Counted from the stretch's first letter, positions 22,036 through 38,712 are shown. The stretch is DNA of 64,000 nucleotides from Cercis canadensis (GCA_003255065.1 QAOA01005205.1:575630-639629); one strand, 5' to 3'. Made by a program: numbers and translations. Notes: a model not told the origin generated them from the letters alone.

Positions 22036-22243
22036 TATTATCATTTGGCCCTAAATTTTTTTGAATATTACTTTTTGACCCAAATTTTATAAATTTATTT
22101 TTATTTATACTCCTATAAATTACACTATGACCCAAATTAATCATATCATGTGCATGGCACGTGCTTCTTTCCATGTATTATTGGTGTAAAGCGCACATAG
22201 TGTATAGTTCATTGGGGGTTTTTGGACTTTTTCAAATTTTAAA

Positions 22244-22936
22244 TCTTTCAAAAACACAAATATATGTTTACTCTACAAAAATAATCTGCATACATATAGA
22301 GATGATCTCTCCAATTAATTTTTTTATAGATTTTATAAAAATTGAAAATTTTGAATTTCCAAATTCTACACATAACTATGAGATAAAAAAAAATACACAG
22401 AAAAAGATGTCACGCTACTTTGTAAATAACATGATTCCAAATATCATGCTATTTTCTTTTTAATTCATGAAAATTATCTATTTGATTCACATTGTTTAAA
22501 AGTGAAATATTTGTTAGTTGATGTCTAGCTATTTGGGATTTGGATTAAATTACCCCAACCTTGCCCTTGTCTTTAGTTAAGTAGTCAATCCTTACTCACA
22601 TTAAAGTCTAAATTCTTAATCATCATTTTTTTTATTGGATAGATAAAATTAAAATTTTTAACTAAAAATATAGAAAATGAGTATTCTAGAACCCCCAACA
22701 TTTTTTCAGATATCTTTACACGAATATGTGCTTGTATCCTCAACAACCCTTCCTCTGCCATCATTTTTTTTTTATAAATATGTACTAATAAAGAGTCGTT
22801 TTGATAGGTGGGCTTGAGGATTTTGTTGAAGAAGCGTAAATGGATTAGAGGGGGGTTCCGTATTCATTATTTAAACCCCGAAAGGCAGGCAAAGAGAAAG
22901 CAAGCGGTGAATAAGGGTAATTAAGAGGCGTGCAGC
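22244..22936. other. 5' flank of the MIZ1-like gene
   Basis: AT-rich sequence between the Pack-MULE and the MIZ1-like ATG. Presumably contains its promoter; TATTTAAA at about 22868-22875, 62 bp upstream of the ATG, could be a TATA-type element. No other feature. Confidence 0.4.
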
Positions 22937-23659
22937 ATGACATACCCAAGTTCGATCACCACCACAGTGGAGTGCCAGAAACAAGTCCGATCATGGAGGC
23001 TGCTACGTTCTGTGATGGAACTAATAATCCCCACCTGCAACTGCACCTTCATAGAAGATGAGGAGGGCGAGGTCCATAACCATAACCATATCCAAGATAT
23101 CAAAAATGAAAACTACTGCGAGCATCCATCACTTATGACCACCTCCATCACATTCACAGGCACTATATTTGGATATCGGGGTGGCAAAGTGAGCTTCTGT
23201 ATCGAGGCCAACGCCGAGTCCATGTCCAACTCCAGCAACCCAATTCTGGTGCTTGAACTAGCAGTTCCAACGAGTGTTTTAGCTAAGGAAATGCGAGGAG
23301 GGAAACTGAGAATGGTGCTAGAGAGTAGTCGAAATTGTGGAGGCAGTTGCAGTCTCTTGTCCACGCCTCTTTGGAGTATGTATTGCAACGGGAAGAAGGT
23401 GGGGTATGCGGTGAAGCGCAGGCCTTCAAATGCAGATTTAGAAGCGCTAAGGCTTATGCGTTTAGTTGTAGTGGGCGCGGGTGTTATAGACATAGACTCA
23501 CCTCCTGGTTATGGAAAAGATCAGCAACTTATGTACCTTAGAGCCAAGTTCCAAAGAGTTCGGGGTTCCTCCAACTCCGAATCTTTCCATCTGATTGATC
23601 CAGAGGGAAGCATCGCTCAGGAGCTTAGTATTTTCTTCTTTCGCTCAACCTCACCTTAA
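22937..23659 (+). CDS. MIZU-KUSSEI 1 (MIZ1)/DUF617-domain protein
   Basis: Intronless, 240 residues. The MIZ1 domain spans about residues 72-238, with typical blocks TGTIFGYRGGKVSFCIE, PILVLELAVPTSVLAKEM, LLSTPLWSMYCNGKKVGYA, ADLEALRLMRLVVVGAGVI, and the C-terminal FHLIDPEGSIAQELSIFF. MIZ1 is required for root hydrotropism in Arabidopsis; other family members are mostly uncharacterised, so a direct role in hydrotropism is not implied. Length and absence of introns are normal for the family. Start chosen at the first in-frame ATG (22937), giving the expected short variable N-terminus. No breaks. Confidence 0.92.
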   Translation: MTYPSSITTTVECQKQVRSWRLLRSVMELIIPTCNCTFIEDEEGEVHNHNHIQDIKNENYCEHPSLMTTSITFTGTIFGYRGGKVSFCIEANAESMSNSSNPILVLELAVPTSVLAKEMRGGKLRMVLESSRNCGGSCSLLSTPLWSMYCNGKKVGYAVKRRPSNADLEALRLMRLVVVGAGVIDIDSPPGYGKDQQLMYLRAKFQRVRGSSNSESFHLIDPEGSIAQELSIFFFRSTSP

Positions 23660-24332
23660 TTAATTAGTGGCAGTTCTTTTTGAGAGCGATCACAATAACA
23701 GCTAGCTAGCTAGCTACTTACCTGCCTGCCTGCCTTAATTAATTCTTGGCTCTTTTCTTTCTTAGAACTAAAATTCCAGTTCACTACTATGTACCTCCTC
23801 TTTTGGTGGTGTTAAAACTTGAAACCCGAGAGCAGGGAGGAGTCAATGAAATTGTCTTGATGAGGAGGGAAGCTTTGTTTAGCTGATGGTAGGCCTTTTT
23901 CACTTCTCTTCTTATCAAAACTTTTAACCATGTATCTCACTGTTCATCTGCATTTTCAATGAATTCAATAATACCTCCATTCTTATATATAGTCTCTCTT
24001 CATTATTTTCATTTTATTGTTCATTCTCTCTCACTGTTTAAGGCACTGTGTACTTCATTAATTTCTTCTCTTTCTTTTCTTGGAAAGACAATTTATAGTG
24101 CAAAAGGAAACAAAAACTGTAATGAAAAATGAAAATCGATGATCTAGTGCCCTCTAAGCCAACCACTTTGCTGCTTTTTGACTCTCTTAGGCCATTCTAT
24201 ATATTCTGCTCCATATGTATTCTCAATACCAACGTGAGTCTTCACTTCAGTACTCCTTATATCATAACAGCTTCAAATATATAATTTTCATATATATATT
24301 ATTACTCTTAGTTATTACTAAGGCTTTTTCTT
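23660..24332. other. 3' flank of the MIZ1-like gene
   Basis: Contains a short GCTAGCTAGCTA / CCTGCCTGCCTG run near 23700-23733, probably in the 3' UTR; no other gene. Confidence 0.5.
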
Positions 24333-24341
24333 TTTAAAACA

Positions 24342-24596
24342 AGAGTTAAATATATTTTTGTGTTCTTAAATTATTTTTTAAATGTTACTTTAGATATTGA
24401 TTTATTTTTTGTATAATTTTAGTCTTTAATTAATCACTCATCAACTAAATCAGTCATTTAAATGATTAATTTTGATAAACGGATGACTGATTTTGTAGGC
24501 AATGTGATTATTCGAAGATTAAAGTGACATAAAAAATAAATCAATGACTACAATGATATTTAAAAAATAATTCAATGACGAAAAATGTATTTTACT
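24342..24596. mobile_element. Mutator-type MITE, 255 bp, with 9-bp TSD
   Basis: Inverted ends AGAGTTAAATATATTTTT (left) and AGTAAAATACATTTTTCG (right, reverse complement) and an inverted interior around TCATCAACTAAATCAGTCAT. A perfect 9-bp repeat TTTAAAACA flanks it (24333-24341 and 24597-24605). Confidence 0.8.
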
Positions 24597-24605
24597 TTTA
24601 AAACA

Positions 24606-26746
24606 ATTAATTATAAAGCAAATTCCAAATGAAACATATAATTTACTCACAGTTATTACTAATTATGTTTAGGGATGTTCTAAAAACAGTTTTTACGAAT
24701 AAGAGACAGCTCATGATGATGATATTCTCTGTATTATTGCATAAAGCAATCTTAGAGAATTAAATTGTATTAATACATCCAGCTTTAGCAAATCAAAACG
24801 TAGTTTAGTTGGAAAAGCACTATTCTATACGTGCCACAATTCCTCCACACCACGAAAATATTCGGAAAGATGAGGTTAATTATTTGAACAATGAGCTGTT
24901 GCTGATTCCTTTTGTCTTTTCATTTAGAAACAAAAAACAGGCACCACCCTAACTTGCCTGTGATACCGTACTACGCAAGTGCAAATTCAACTTCATTTCA
25001 TTTCCATGCATTCTTCCACTTTCATCATTTTGTTTTCTTTTCAGGAAAACTTTGATTATCATGATATTCCTTATCTTTCATCATTGCGAGTCTGTGACAT
25101 TGTGTATGCGCGGTCAGCTCTTTTTTGTTGGGCTTGGCCTTCTTGAATTTCTTAACGCTCTTTCTCTACCTGGACCTGTCACTTAATTGGGCTAGTTCTC
25201 ATAAAAAAAACATCTGGACTATTGAGAGGAAAACATTGGGCTTCATGGACCACCATGACTATGTTTCATTCGAGCAAAAAAAAAAAAAACATGACTAAGT
25301 TTAGCAGTCTACAAAACAAATAAGAAAAAAAAAAAGTGTATTCTAAATCTGAATGGTACTATTATTGAACTATTGAACATAGAGTTGGAAAATGGGCCAG
25401 CCCGGCAAGATCAACTCACGGGCCAATTTGGCTCGTTTCTATTCGAGCCAACATATTGACATCCCAACTTGGCCTTCCATGGGTTGTGGGCTAAAATGAG
25501 CTCATTTTTTTTTTTCTTTTAGCTTATTTGTATTGTATTTTGGGGGAACATAAGAACATACTAATAGAGTAAAGTCCAGCAAACTTAGGGAATTTATGGA
25601 GGTAACTATAGGATTTTAACTTGAAAAACTCTTAACAATCATTACAATAGTAAGAAAGTTAGCATCTTCAGACAATCTTTGCTTTTATCGTAATTAATTT
25701 TTTCGTCATCCATAAATGAAATAATAATGATATTTAATAACATAATGAACCTTAAAAGTAAAATACAGTAACATAATTATAGCAATAAGTAACAATATTT
25801 GAAAGAAATTCTAATATGAGGCCTCAAATATTTAAAGTCTTAAACAAACTCTAATTGACAGACTAAGTGAAAGAGAATGAGAGGTCCGAAGGAACAGTTT
25901 TTGCATTTTCAAATATCAACTTAGGGATTTCAAACTGAAATTCTCAATTGGGAATTTGAAAAAAAAAAAAAAAAAGATTTTAAGCCAACTCAACCCAAAC
26001 CCGAATGGGCCCATAAGTCTAACCAAATTGGCTCGATTTTGTTCGGGCCACAAAATTTAGAGCCCATCCCTCTATTTTATCAAGCTAAAACATGTTAGTT
26101 TACGGGACTTAGCTCATTTTTCTAGCTCTAATTGAACACCCCAAACAAAGAAAAAACTAAACCTTACCATTTTATTCTTGAGCGAGGATAGGAAATAGGA
26201 AATTCAACATGAAGACAGAGGGCAGAAAAGGATACACAATAATCGACGAGAAGTATTTTTGCTGAGAAAATATGTACGGATTAGTTCCCATATATTTAAA
26301 ATTTAATTGAATGATTTAAATCGTTTTATGAAATTTTATTTTATATCATTCAGAATAAAGTAGAAATAGGAAATTAGAAAATTTTGATTGGTCAAGTCTA
26401 CAGAAACAGAAAAATTGTTTTTGTCTTTTTTGATATGTTGACTTGAAAATAGGGAGACAGATACGGGGTTTCGGAACTTGGAAGTTGAATAAATAAATAA
26501 ATAAAATATGCAGTGTTTTGTGAAGGCGCCAGTTACGTACACCTAACTGTCGTGAGTGGTATGGTAGTTGGAGAGACGGAGAAGAAGAAAGTATGAGTGG
26601 TGATTGAAGATTGAGAAAGGTTTTGATTTTTTGGGTCTGTAGCTTGTATTAAAATCTTCAAAGTTGAAACCCTTAAACGATATGCCATATTTTCTCCACT
26701 CATTTATGTCTTATATCCATTGCTGCGCCATTTGTGCTTTGCTCTT
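24606..26746. other. Intergenic and PH1 upstream region
   Basis: No gene is supported. A repeat-like block at about 25380-26100 has ends rich in GGGCC words in inverted arrangement (ATGGGCCAGCCCGGC on the left; GAATGGGCCC and CGGGCCACAAAATTTAGAGCCC on the right) and is probably an old transposon. The last few hundred bases should contain the PH1 promoter and leader. Confidence 0.45.
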
Positions 26747-29700
26747 ATGGGAAGGACCAGAATTTCCACCCTTTTCTCTGCTAACAACCACCACCTACTT
26801 CCTTATTTCAATCCTATCACTCAAACTCTTGTAGAAAGGACCAATGCCCATAAAGATCGATTCCCCTGTTCTGTCTTTGGATTATTGCGTAATCTTTTCT
26901 CTGCAAGTATGTTTTATAGCTCATCTTCTCTGTTTTGCTTTTGCTTACTTGTTTCGAGTGATAGCTGATGGCTTGAGTTCATTCAATTGTAGAGAAAGTT
27001 GATGGGGGCTCAAGGACGGAGGAAGAAGAGAAAGTTTACAATTGGTTATACACCTTGGCCCAGTCTGAGAAAGACTTGGTCTTCGAGTACGTTCGCTCCA
27101 CTGAAAGAGGTAATTGCTCATTACATGTTTACACTTTACACAATGTTAAAGTGGCATGTGTATTCTTATATTTTGAACTTTGCTTTGTTGTTGTGTGTAT
27201 TGTGTTTTTGGTATGTGTCTATGCTTTATAAGTACATTGTAAATTTTTGTGTTGATGTCCTATATGGATATATATGTTGTGTTATAAAATGTGATGTACT
27301 TGAAGTTATTCTTAATTCTATGCAGGCTTAAGTTTCAATGAAGCTGAGAGGAGACTGAGGGAAAATGGCCCAAATGTTCCACTTGAGTATTTTTTAACAA
27401 GCTGGTGGCATCTCCTATGGAATGCTCTTTTCCATCCCTTCAATATCATTCTCATTGTGTTATCTGTTCTGTCCTTCATAGCCAGTGATAATCCAAATGG
27501 CTATATCATGCTCACATTGGTTTTTATTAGTGTCTCCCTTCGTTTTTATCAGGTATTTTTTTACACATTTTGTTAAATTTTCTTTTTTGATTGGCAAAAG
27601 TTTATAGTGAGGAGAGGTTACTGTATTTCAAAACTAATGCATACCACAGGCTTCAACGAGAGTTTATAATAGTACTTATAAATTGCCTATTAAAGCGGAG
27701 ACTGCTTGCAATGAAATTTGAACTTATGCCTTATATATGTATATTCTCTCTTACTGCCTCTTAGGAATACAACAGCTCAAAAGCAGCCATGAGGCTCTCA
27801 GAACGTGTAAGATGCCCAATAAAAGTACAAAGATGCGCTGGTAGAGTTGTGCAGACGGAATTAGTGGTTCAAGTTGATCATAGGGATATTGTGCCTGGTG
27901 ACATTGTCATTTTTGAACCTGGGGACCTCTTTCCTGGAGATATCAGATTATTATCTTCAAAACATCTAGTCGTAAGGTATCTAAGTAAACAGCAAAGCTT
28001 TCTTTTTTAATAGATAACCAGTTTCCTCCTTTTTCCTTTTCAGCTTACTAATTATAACCTCATCACTTCCTACCTTTTCAATTAACAGCCAATCCTCACT
28101 TACTGGGGAATCTTGGACAGCTGACAAAACTGCCGATATCAGAGAAGATCGCAGCACTCCTTTATTAGAATTAAAGAACATTTGCTTCATGGTGAGTGAC
28201 ATGATTCCGGTCACTGTTTTTGCAGAAAAAGATGTTAGTGAAGAGTTTTAGGCTCAACACTATAGTGTGAGGATTGAGGAGCACAGTAGCACACAAAAAT
28301 GTTGTTATCTGTCTCTTGTGTTTAATTCATCAGAGTCAAATGTTTGTTTACTACCTACCTTTGATGTTTGTGTTTAAAATTGGATTTCCGAAGTTTGTCA
28401 TGAAATCAGGGAAATTTTGTGACTTGTGAGAGGTTCATATGTGGTTTGTGGATTATCTGATTTTCAGGGCACAAGTGTGGTGTCAGGTAACGGAACAGGG
28501 TTAGTTGTTTCAACTGGATCCAATACTTACATGAGCACCATGTTTTCAACAATTGGGAAGAAGAAGCAACCAGATGACTTTGAAAAGGGTCTCCGCTGGA
28601 TATTTTACTTTCTTGTGGTTATTATACTAGTAGTAGTGACCATCATAGTTGTAATAGATTACAGTACATCTCTTGATTTGAGCACTAGTATTCTTTTTGG
28701 GATCTCAGTTGCATCTGCACTCACTCCCCAGATGCTTCCCCTCATCATTAACGCATGCCTTGCTAAAGGAGCACTTGCTATGGCTAAAGACAGATGTATT
28801 GTCAAAAGTTTAACAGCTATACGCGACATGGGATCAATGTAAGTACAAATAAAACCATCATTCAATTATATATATATTTAGGTGAGGGCTATGCTACACT
28901 CCCTCAGTTGGGTGGATTTAGGTGAGATTCACTAAGTGATTTTGATGTTATTGCAAAAATCTTGAATATACAATTCTTTATAAAATGTAAGAATGACACA
29001 ATATAGAAAAAGAACTATATATTCTGGTACATATTGAATAACTTAGTTTTTCCAATCACACTGCAAATCCCACTAAATCTCACCTTCCTGAGGGTTGTAG
29101 CATAGTACTCAACATATATTTATGATCCATATACTTATTTTTGTTGTTAATATATGCCACTTGTTTCTTCTGTTACAGGGATATCCTTTGTTTGGACAAG
29201 ACAGGTACACTGACAATGAACCGTGCAATTATGGTTAATCATCTCGATTGCCGGGGATTATCCCAAGAAAAAGTTTTACGCTTTGCATTCCTCAATTCTT
29301 ACTTCAAGACGGATCAGAAGTATCCTCTTGATGATGCGATTCTGGCATATGTATTTACAAATGGGTACAGGTTTCATCCATCCAAGTGGACCAAGATAGA
29401 TGAGATTCCTTTTGATTTCATACGAAGAAGAGTGTCAGTCATTTTAGAAACAAAAGCTCACGCACAAGACAGTTTCTTTGGCAGGTTCACGGTAACCAAA
29501 GGAGCATTGGAGGAAGTAATGAGGGTTTGTTCTTTTATTGAGAATTTTGATAGGAATGAAATTTCCATTTTCTCTTCAGATCACTATCAGAGGATTTTTA
29601 ATTTGGCCGAAGAATTGAGCAACGAGGGATTAAGGGTTATAGCAGTAGCTATAAAGGAGCTGGAAATGGTGCGTCTTCTCATCTCTAGTTTTCATCAGAT

Positions 29701-30922
29701 CATAATCTATTTTTCAGTGTTGAGTACTCAGTACTCACTTACCATTTCAATTGTATTTGTCATGTTGCAGCAAAGATGCGAAACCAGTAGTGGAAGCATG
29801 GGAAACGATGAGAATTTTGAGACAGGGATGGTGTTCCTTGGGCTTATAGCCTTTTTTGACCCACCCAAGGACTCAGCAGAGCAAGCCTTGTGGCGTTTGG
29901 CGGAGAAGGGAGTGAAAGCAAAAGTTTTGACAGGGGATTCACTGGCTTTGGCAATGAGGGTGTGCAGGGAAGTTGGCATCAGAACTAGTCACGTAATCAC
30001 GGGGCCTGAGCTAGAGCAAATGGACCAAGAAAATTTCCATGAGATTGTTAAGCGAGCCACAGTACTAGCTCGGCTCACACCAACTCAGAAACTCCGAGTT
30101 GTGCAATCGTTGCAGACACATGGAAACCACGTTGTTGGGTTCTTGGGAGATGGAATAAATGACTCACTAGCTCTGGATGCTGCCAATGTAAGCATTTCGG
30201 TGGACTCAGGGGTAGCAATTGCAAAAGACATGGCAGATATTATTCTACTTGAGAAAGATCTAAATGTGCTCGTGGCTGGCGTCGAACATGGTCGACTCAC
30301 TTATGGCAACACAATGAAATACATGAAAATGTCGATTATTGCTAACTTGGGAAGTGTGCTTTCACTCCTCATTGCAATTTTGTCCCTCAAATATGAGCCC
30401 TTGACTTCAAGACAGCTTCTCACTCAGACCTTCCTATATAGTGTGGGACAGATCGCAATCCCCTGGGACAAGGTGGGGGAAGAGTATATTAAAACACCTC
30501 AGAAATGGTCTGCCAGAGACTTGCCTATGTTCATACTGTGGAATGGTCCTGTGTGCACTCTCTGTGATGTGGCAACCCTTCTCTTTCTATGCTTCTATTA
30601 CAACGCTAACAGTGATCGCAAATTTTTCCATTCCGCTTGGTTCATTGAGGGTCTCCTTATGCAGACTCTTATCTTCCACTTGATCCGGACTGAGAGAATC
30701 CCCTTTATTCAGGACATTGCCTCTTGGCCTGTGCTTTGTTCTACTCTTGTCATTTCTGCAATTGGAATTGCAATTCCATTCACACCCATTGGCAAGATCA
30801 TGGAATTTACCCTTCTACCGCTCACATATTTTGGGTTTTTGGTTCTTCTCTTTTTGGTATATTTTACACTTGGCCAGCTGGTCAAGAGACTTTATATATT
30901 GGTTTACAAAAGATGGCTATAA
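26747..30922 (+). CDS. PH1: P3B-type (MgtA-like) ATPase, PH1 vacuolar hyperacidification protein
   Basis: Eight exons: 26747-26906, 26993-27109, 27326-27552, 27765-27976, 28089-28191, 28468-28838, 29179-29668, 29771-30922, giving 943 residues. Motifs: TGES (about 244-247), phosphorylation site DKTGT (D403), TGD (614-616), GDGIND (686-691), and about ten membrane segments. Sequence such as DILCLDKTGTLTMN and RFYQEYNSSKAAMR places it with bacterial MgtA/MgtB-type P3B pumps. In plants this class is PH1, a tonoplast protein that, in petunia, works with the P3A proton pump PH5 to acidify petal vacuoles; citrus PH1 is linked to sour fruit. Where bacterial MgtA has LTPEMLP in membrane segment 4, this has LTPQMLP. 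Intron 6 carries a MITE. Start at 26747 is the first good in-frame ATG; the N-terminus is the least certain part. Confidence 0.93.
28881..29113. mobile_element. MITE of the GGTGAGG family in PH1 intron 6, 9-bp TSD
   Basis: Inverted ends GTGAGGGCTATGCTACACTC and (reverse complement) GTTGAGTACTATGCTACAAC. A perfect 9-bp repeat ATATATTTA flanks it (28872-28880 and 29114-29122). It shares its inner sequence with elements at 5682, 36854 and 43528. Confidence 0.85.
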
Positions 30923-31270
30923 ATATAATCAGGTTTACATTCAATTCAATACTTGTGCTGCTGCTGCGAAATCAAGATTAGAAAGAAAGTTTTGCCTTTC
31001 TTCTTTTGCTCATTCTTGACATTATTCAAGCGACACATATCCCCTCAGACATTACATTATTACGCTCAAAATCATCTCTTCAGACATAGATTGTGCCGAA
31101 CTCGGGTACGAGTTGTCATTGAAAAAAGTGAAGAAGACAAAACCAGGTGCCTGCCACTCCTAACAATCCTAAGCTGTTGAAAATTTGTTTCGTGGGTGAA
31201 TTACCTGCATCAATGAATGAAATTGTGCATTCAAATTTTGGAAATCATAATGGTAGATGCAATATTGCCA
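30923..31270. other. Shared 3' region of two convergent genes
   Basis: The PH1 stop (+) and glucanase stop (-) are 348 bp apart, so their 3' UTRs probably abut or overlap here. Confidence 0.5.
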
Positions 31271-35474
<4,204 letters not shown>

Positions 35475-36853
35475 GAAGAATGCGAGCCTCAGAAGGACCC
35501 AGAAAGCCAAAATGCAGAATCCATCACACGAAAAAGAAAAGCCCCAATTTGGTACGAGAGGTTATTCAAATCCCACCGAAAAACCCACTTTTGGGTGAAT
35601 CCTAGGAATTCCTTCCTTATCACTCGGTTAATACCAAATTTAACTTCGTAAACAAGCATAAATGATCATTGGGTTTTGGGATTGCTTCTCTCAATTCATT
35701 AGTTAATAAATTGTTCTAACCATTTTGATAGTGAAGACAAAACCAAGCCCATTAAAATAAGAATAGAAGAAAAGAACAACGTTCTAGAGTGCAAAGGAAT
35801 GAAAAGGGTAGCAAAAGCGTTCACATGCAAATTGTAAACTGAAAAGGGAAGAGAAAAAATGTAACTTTGCTTGGAGATTTGGAATTTTGGAGGTGCTTGT
35901 GGGGTTGTGTTTGTATTTTTAATTATTTATTGTCCTATGCTTCGTTGGTTGGACGAGAAAAGGTCACATAGAATATTGATGGCTGGATAAAGTCGGTGAC
36001 AAGTAAAAGGTCAAGTCGCTTCAACAAGGCAATGAGTTTTGGAGGTACAATAATAGAAACTAGAAAGAGGGGTGCTTCGTGCTTGCTTTATTGCCTCAAC
36101 ACTCAACACAACTCTTCATCTACATTCATCCATCCACCTTCTCTGATTCTAATCACTATATATGCCATTCATTCCAGTTCTACAAGAATAAAGACCAACT
36201 CCAACTCTGCTGTTGTAAAGGCTTTATTATTTAACCACCATTTTCTTTCTCTTTCTTCATTTTCACTCGCCCTCTCTGCTCGCTGTAACTTTTTTTTTCT
36301 GTGTCTCTTTTACTTTTATACGAAGCTTTTTCTGGTTATTTGTCTTCTTTCACGAAGCTGAACGGCTGAAGCTGAAAGAATGAACGGAGCGGGGCTTGTG
36401 GATTGCGGCAGAGGACGAGAATATATAAAAGGTTTATTTTTTTAATTTTGTGCTAAGCAATGTTCTTTTCTTAATTTTCTCTTTCATGTCTGGTACTGAT
36501 TTGTGGCTTGTTCGCAATCATGTCTAATGATTGTTCGTAGACTCATATGATTATTACATACTCGAGGGGTCTTCTTATAATTTTAGAGTCCTTGAGGGGA
36601 AAATCTGTAATTTTAAGGGATGTGTGAGATGGGCTGTAGATGAGGATTGAGCCCAATATGGATAATGGGTCTTGGGCCCTAAGAGGTATCTACAATTATA
36701 ATTTTGTGAAGTCCTTACGCTATTCCTAGTCTTCTAAATCAACAAGGAACAAACATTTAATTGTAGTACAAGTTTAACAGGAAGTAGTAGTACAGATTTA
36801 CAAGCAAAGTACGAGAGTAGAACCAAAAAGATGAGTCAAGAACTATTTGTTGG
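35475..36853. other. Glucanase 5' flank and intergenic
   Basis: Should contain the glucanase promoter. The 121-codon frame at 35996-36361 on the plus strand is serine/phenylalanine-rich low complexity without family resemblance. Confidence 0.4.
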
Positions 36854-37262
36854 GGTGAGGCTTATGCTATCACTCTTTTTAGGGGTGGTAGCGCTACACT
36901 CCTTTCAATTGGTAGGACTCAATAGAATTTACAGTATAATTTTGATGTCATTGTGAAGATATCAAAAAATTGAGTCACCCAGGCAAAACACGCAGTTTCT
37001 TATAAAATGTAAGAATATCACGATATAAGAAAGCATGCCAAAAAAAAATTAAAAAAATTCTTTTTTTGATACATTTTTTTTATATCGTGTCGTTTTAATA
37101 TTTTATAAGGAACTATGTGTTTTTGCACATACCATGTGGTTCAATTTTTCGAGATCTTCGCAATGACACTAAAATTAATGAGTGAATTCTACTTGAATTC
37201 ACTCAACTAAAGAGAAGTGTAGTGCTACCACCCTAAGAAGAGGTGGTAACATAATGCTCACC
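36854..37262. mobile_element. MITE of the GGTGAGG family, ~409 bp
   Basis: Inverted ends GGTGAGGCTTATGCTATCAC and (reverse complement) GGTGAGCATTATGTTACCAC; inner GGTGGTAGCGCTACACTC pairs with GTGTAGTGCTACCACC. Target duplication is no longer clear. Confidence 0.75.
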
Positions 37263-38599
37263 GTTTATAAAAGCAAAAATTAATGGTGAATAGTATGATA
37301 CTATGTCGTATATATGCTTAGGTAATCTCCCTTCCCCACTGTCCTTTTATATAATGATAAACTAAATTAACACAAACAAAAGGTTTTGGAGGTCGTTTGT
37401 GATTCAAGCAATCCATTGTTGGTGGATGTAGAAAACAAAATCCAATATTCAAAGAATCTATCAAATACAATACTTTAATCAATTTCGTAATCATAGAGAT
37501 TATTACTATATTCATCTAAAAGAAAGTTTTTTTTTTTTTTACAAGTAGAGATATTTATAATCATTGTACTCGCTCTCTCTTTTTTACTTTTTTTTTTTTT
37601 TTTTCTCATTTTTCATACGTATTCTCTCCCTTATACTTTAGCAGCACGTGTGTTGCATGAGTATACAACTAGTTATATTAATTGGGTCATATCCTTAATG
37701 TTTATGTGGGAAAAAAAAAAAAACAAAATTATTCCAATTGTTCCACGGAAAGATACCTAGGAAGCAGTAAAGCATAATTTAGATGATATTGGAATGAGAA
37801 CCCACTTTAACAAACTTTTAGAAATCAGAAATCTATCTCCTATTACCTTGGTGAGGACGAGTAGTTGCACAAGAATGGCCAACCTGTTCCCATCTATGCT
37901 ATGCTGACGTACCATTAGCTCTGTTTTTGGTATGCAAGGTAAAGAAGCGACTTCTTTTGGAGAGAAGATAAAAAAGAAGTTATCAAAATAATAATTAATG
38001 ATTAAAATCTATCAATTTGAGAAAATCAATCCTAATGCTAATCGCAATAGTGTACCCCATCCCAGGATCAAAAACATAAATAATACAAAAAAATAATTTT
38101 AATTCTATAAATATATTTTTTAAACTATTTTCATTAATATTGTTGTTTTTATTTTTTTAATAATATTCAAAGCAAAAAAAAAAAAAAGAAAGTGATACAA
38201 TTGGACAATTTGCATCACTCTCTGGTGATGTCATTTGCCATTAGGTTGATGCCATTTATCAAATGGCATCACCAAGAGGGTGATGCAATTTACATGATTG
38301 CGTCACTAATATTTTCTTTTTCTCTTTTTAGCAATTGTGTATATTGTAACATCTTATTAATATGCACAATTACATCACAAAAATAATGGTATTGGTAAAA
38401 ATAATTTTAAAAATATAATATTTATAAAATTAAGATTATGTTTTACTTTCATCCCCTTAATGCAACTTGATATTAATTCTTGCAATTTGGGTTCAGATAT
38501 GGCCTACTCTACTACTATAGTAATATGACTGCTCTGTCTTTGTTTCCAATGGTAATTTTAACCTTTTTGATTTAACTGCTCTGTCTAGTAACTAGTGCC
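37263..38599. other. Intergenic
   Basis: AT-rich with poly-T runs near 37530 and 37590. A compact inverted segment at about 38208-38300 (GGTGATGTCATTTGCCATTA against ATGGCATCACC) could fold as a short hairpin; no miRNA was recognised. No gene. Confidence 0.4.
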
Positions 38600-38607
38600 T
38601 ATAAATA
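38600..38607 (+). promoter_or_regulatory. TATA box of the bHLH pseudogene
   Basis: TATAAATA 113 bp upstream of the ATG at 38713. Confidence 0.5.
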
Positions 38608-38712
38608 GGAGAAAGGAAAAGCGAGATATGGCAAAAGCCAAAAGTGAAAGAACGAGGAAAAGGGAATGAATGACATTAGAAGCTCTAGTTTTCCAACAAA
38701 AATCACACCTTT

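Larger units (their letters stand above)
21050..22233. mobile_element. Pack-MULE-like element carrying a SLOW GREEN 1 fragment
   Basis: The ends are inverted repeats: left GGAAAAAATCCAAAAAAACT, continuing to TGAACTATGCATTGTGTGCG; right end in reverse complement GAAAAAGTCCAAAAACCCCC, continuing TGAACTATACACTATGTGCG. It is flanked by a perfect 10-bp repeat AAATTTTAAA (21040-21049 and 22234-22243). The right part (about 22030-22150) matches the inside of the 416-bp MITE at 1005-1420, so it belongs to that family. Between the ends, about 21180-22030 is foreign: a decayed host-gene piece on the minus strand plus a tandemly repeated purine-rich segment. There is no transposase. Confidence 0.85.

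Noticed and set aside
22161-22463. 100-codon frame at the Pack-MULE right end
   Set aside because: Crosses the transposon end and its target duplication; low complexity.
35996-36361. 121-codon plus-strand frame
   Set aside because: Ser/Phe-rich low complexity, first codon not a convincing start, no recognisable domain.
38208-38300. miRNA precursor
   Set aside because: A short inverted segment is present but no known mature miRNA was recognised, and it looks like part of an AT-rich repeat.
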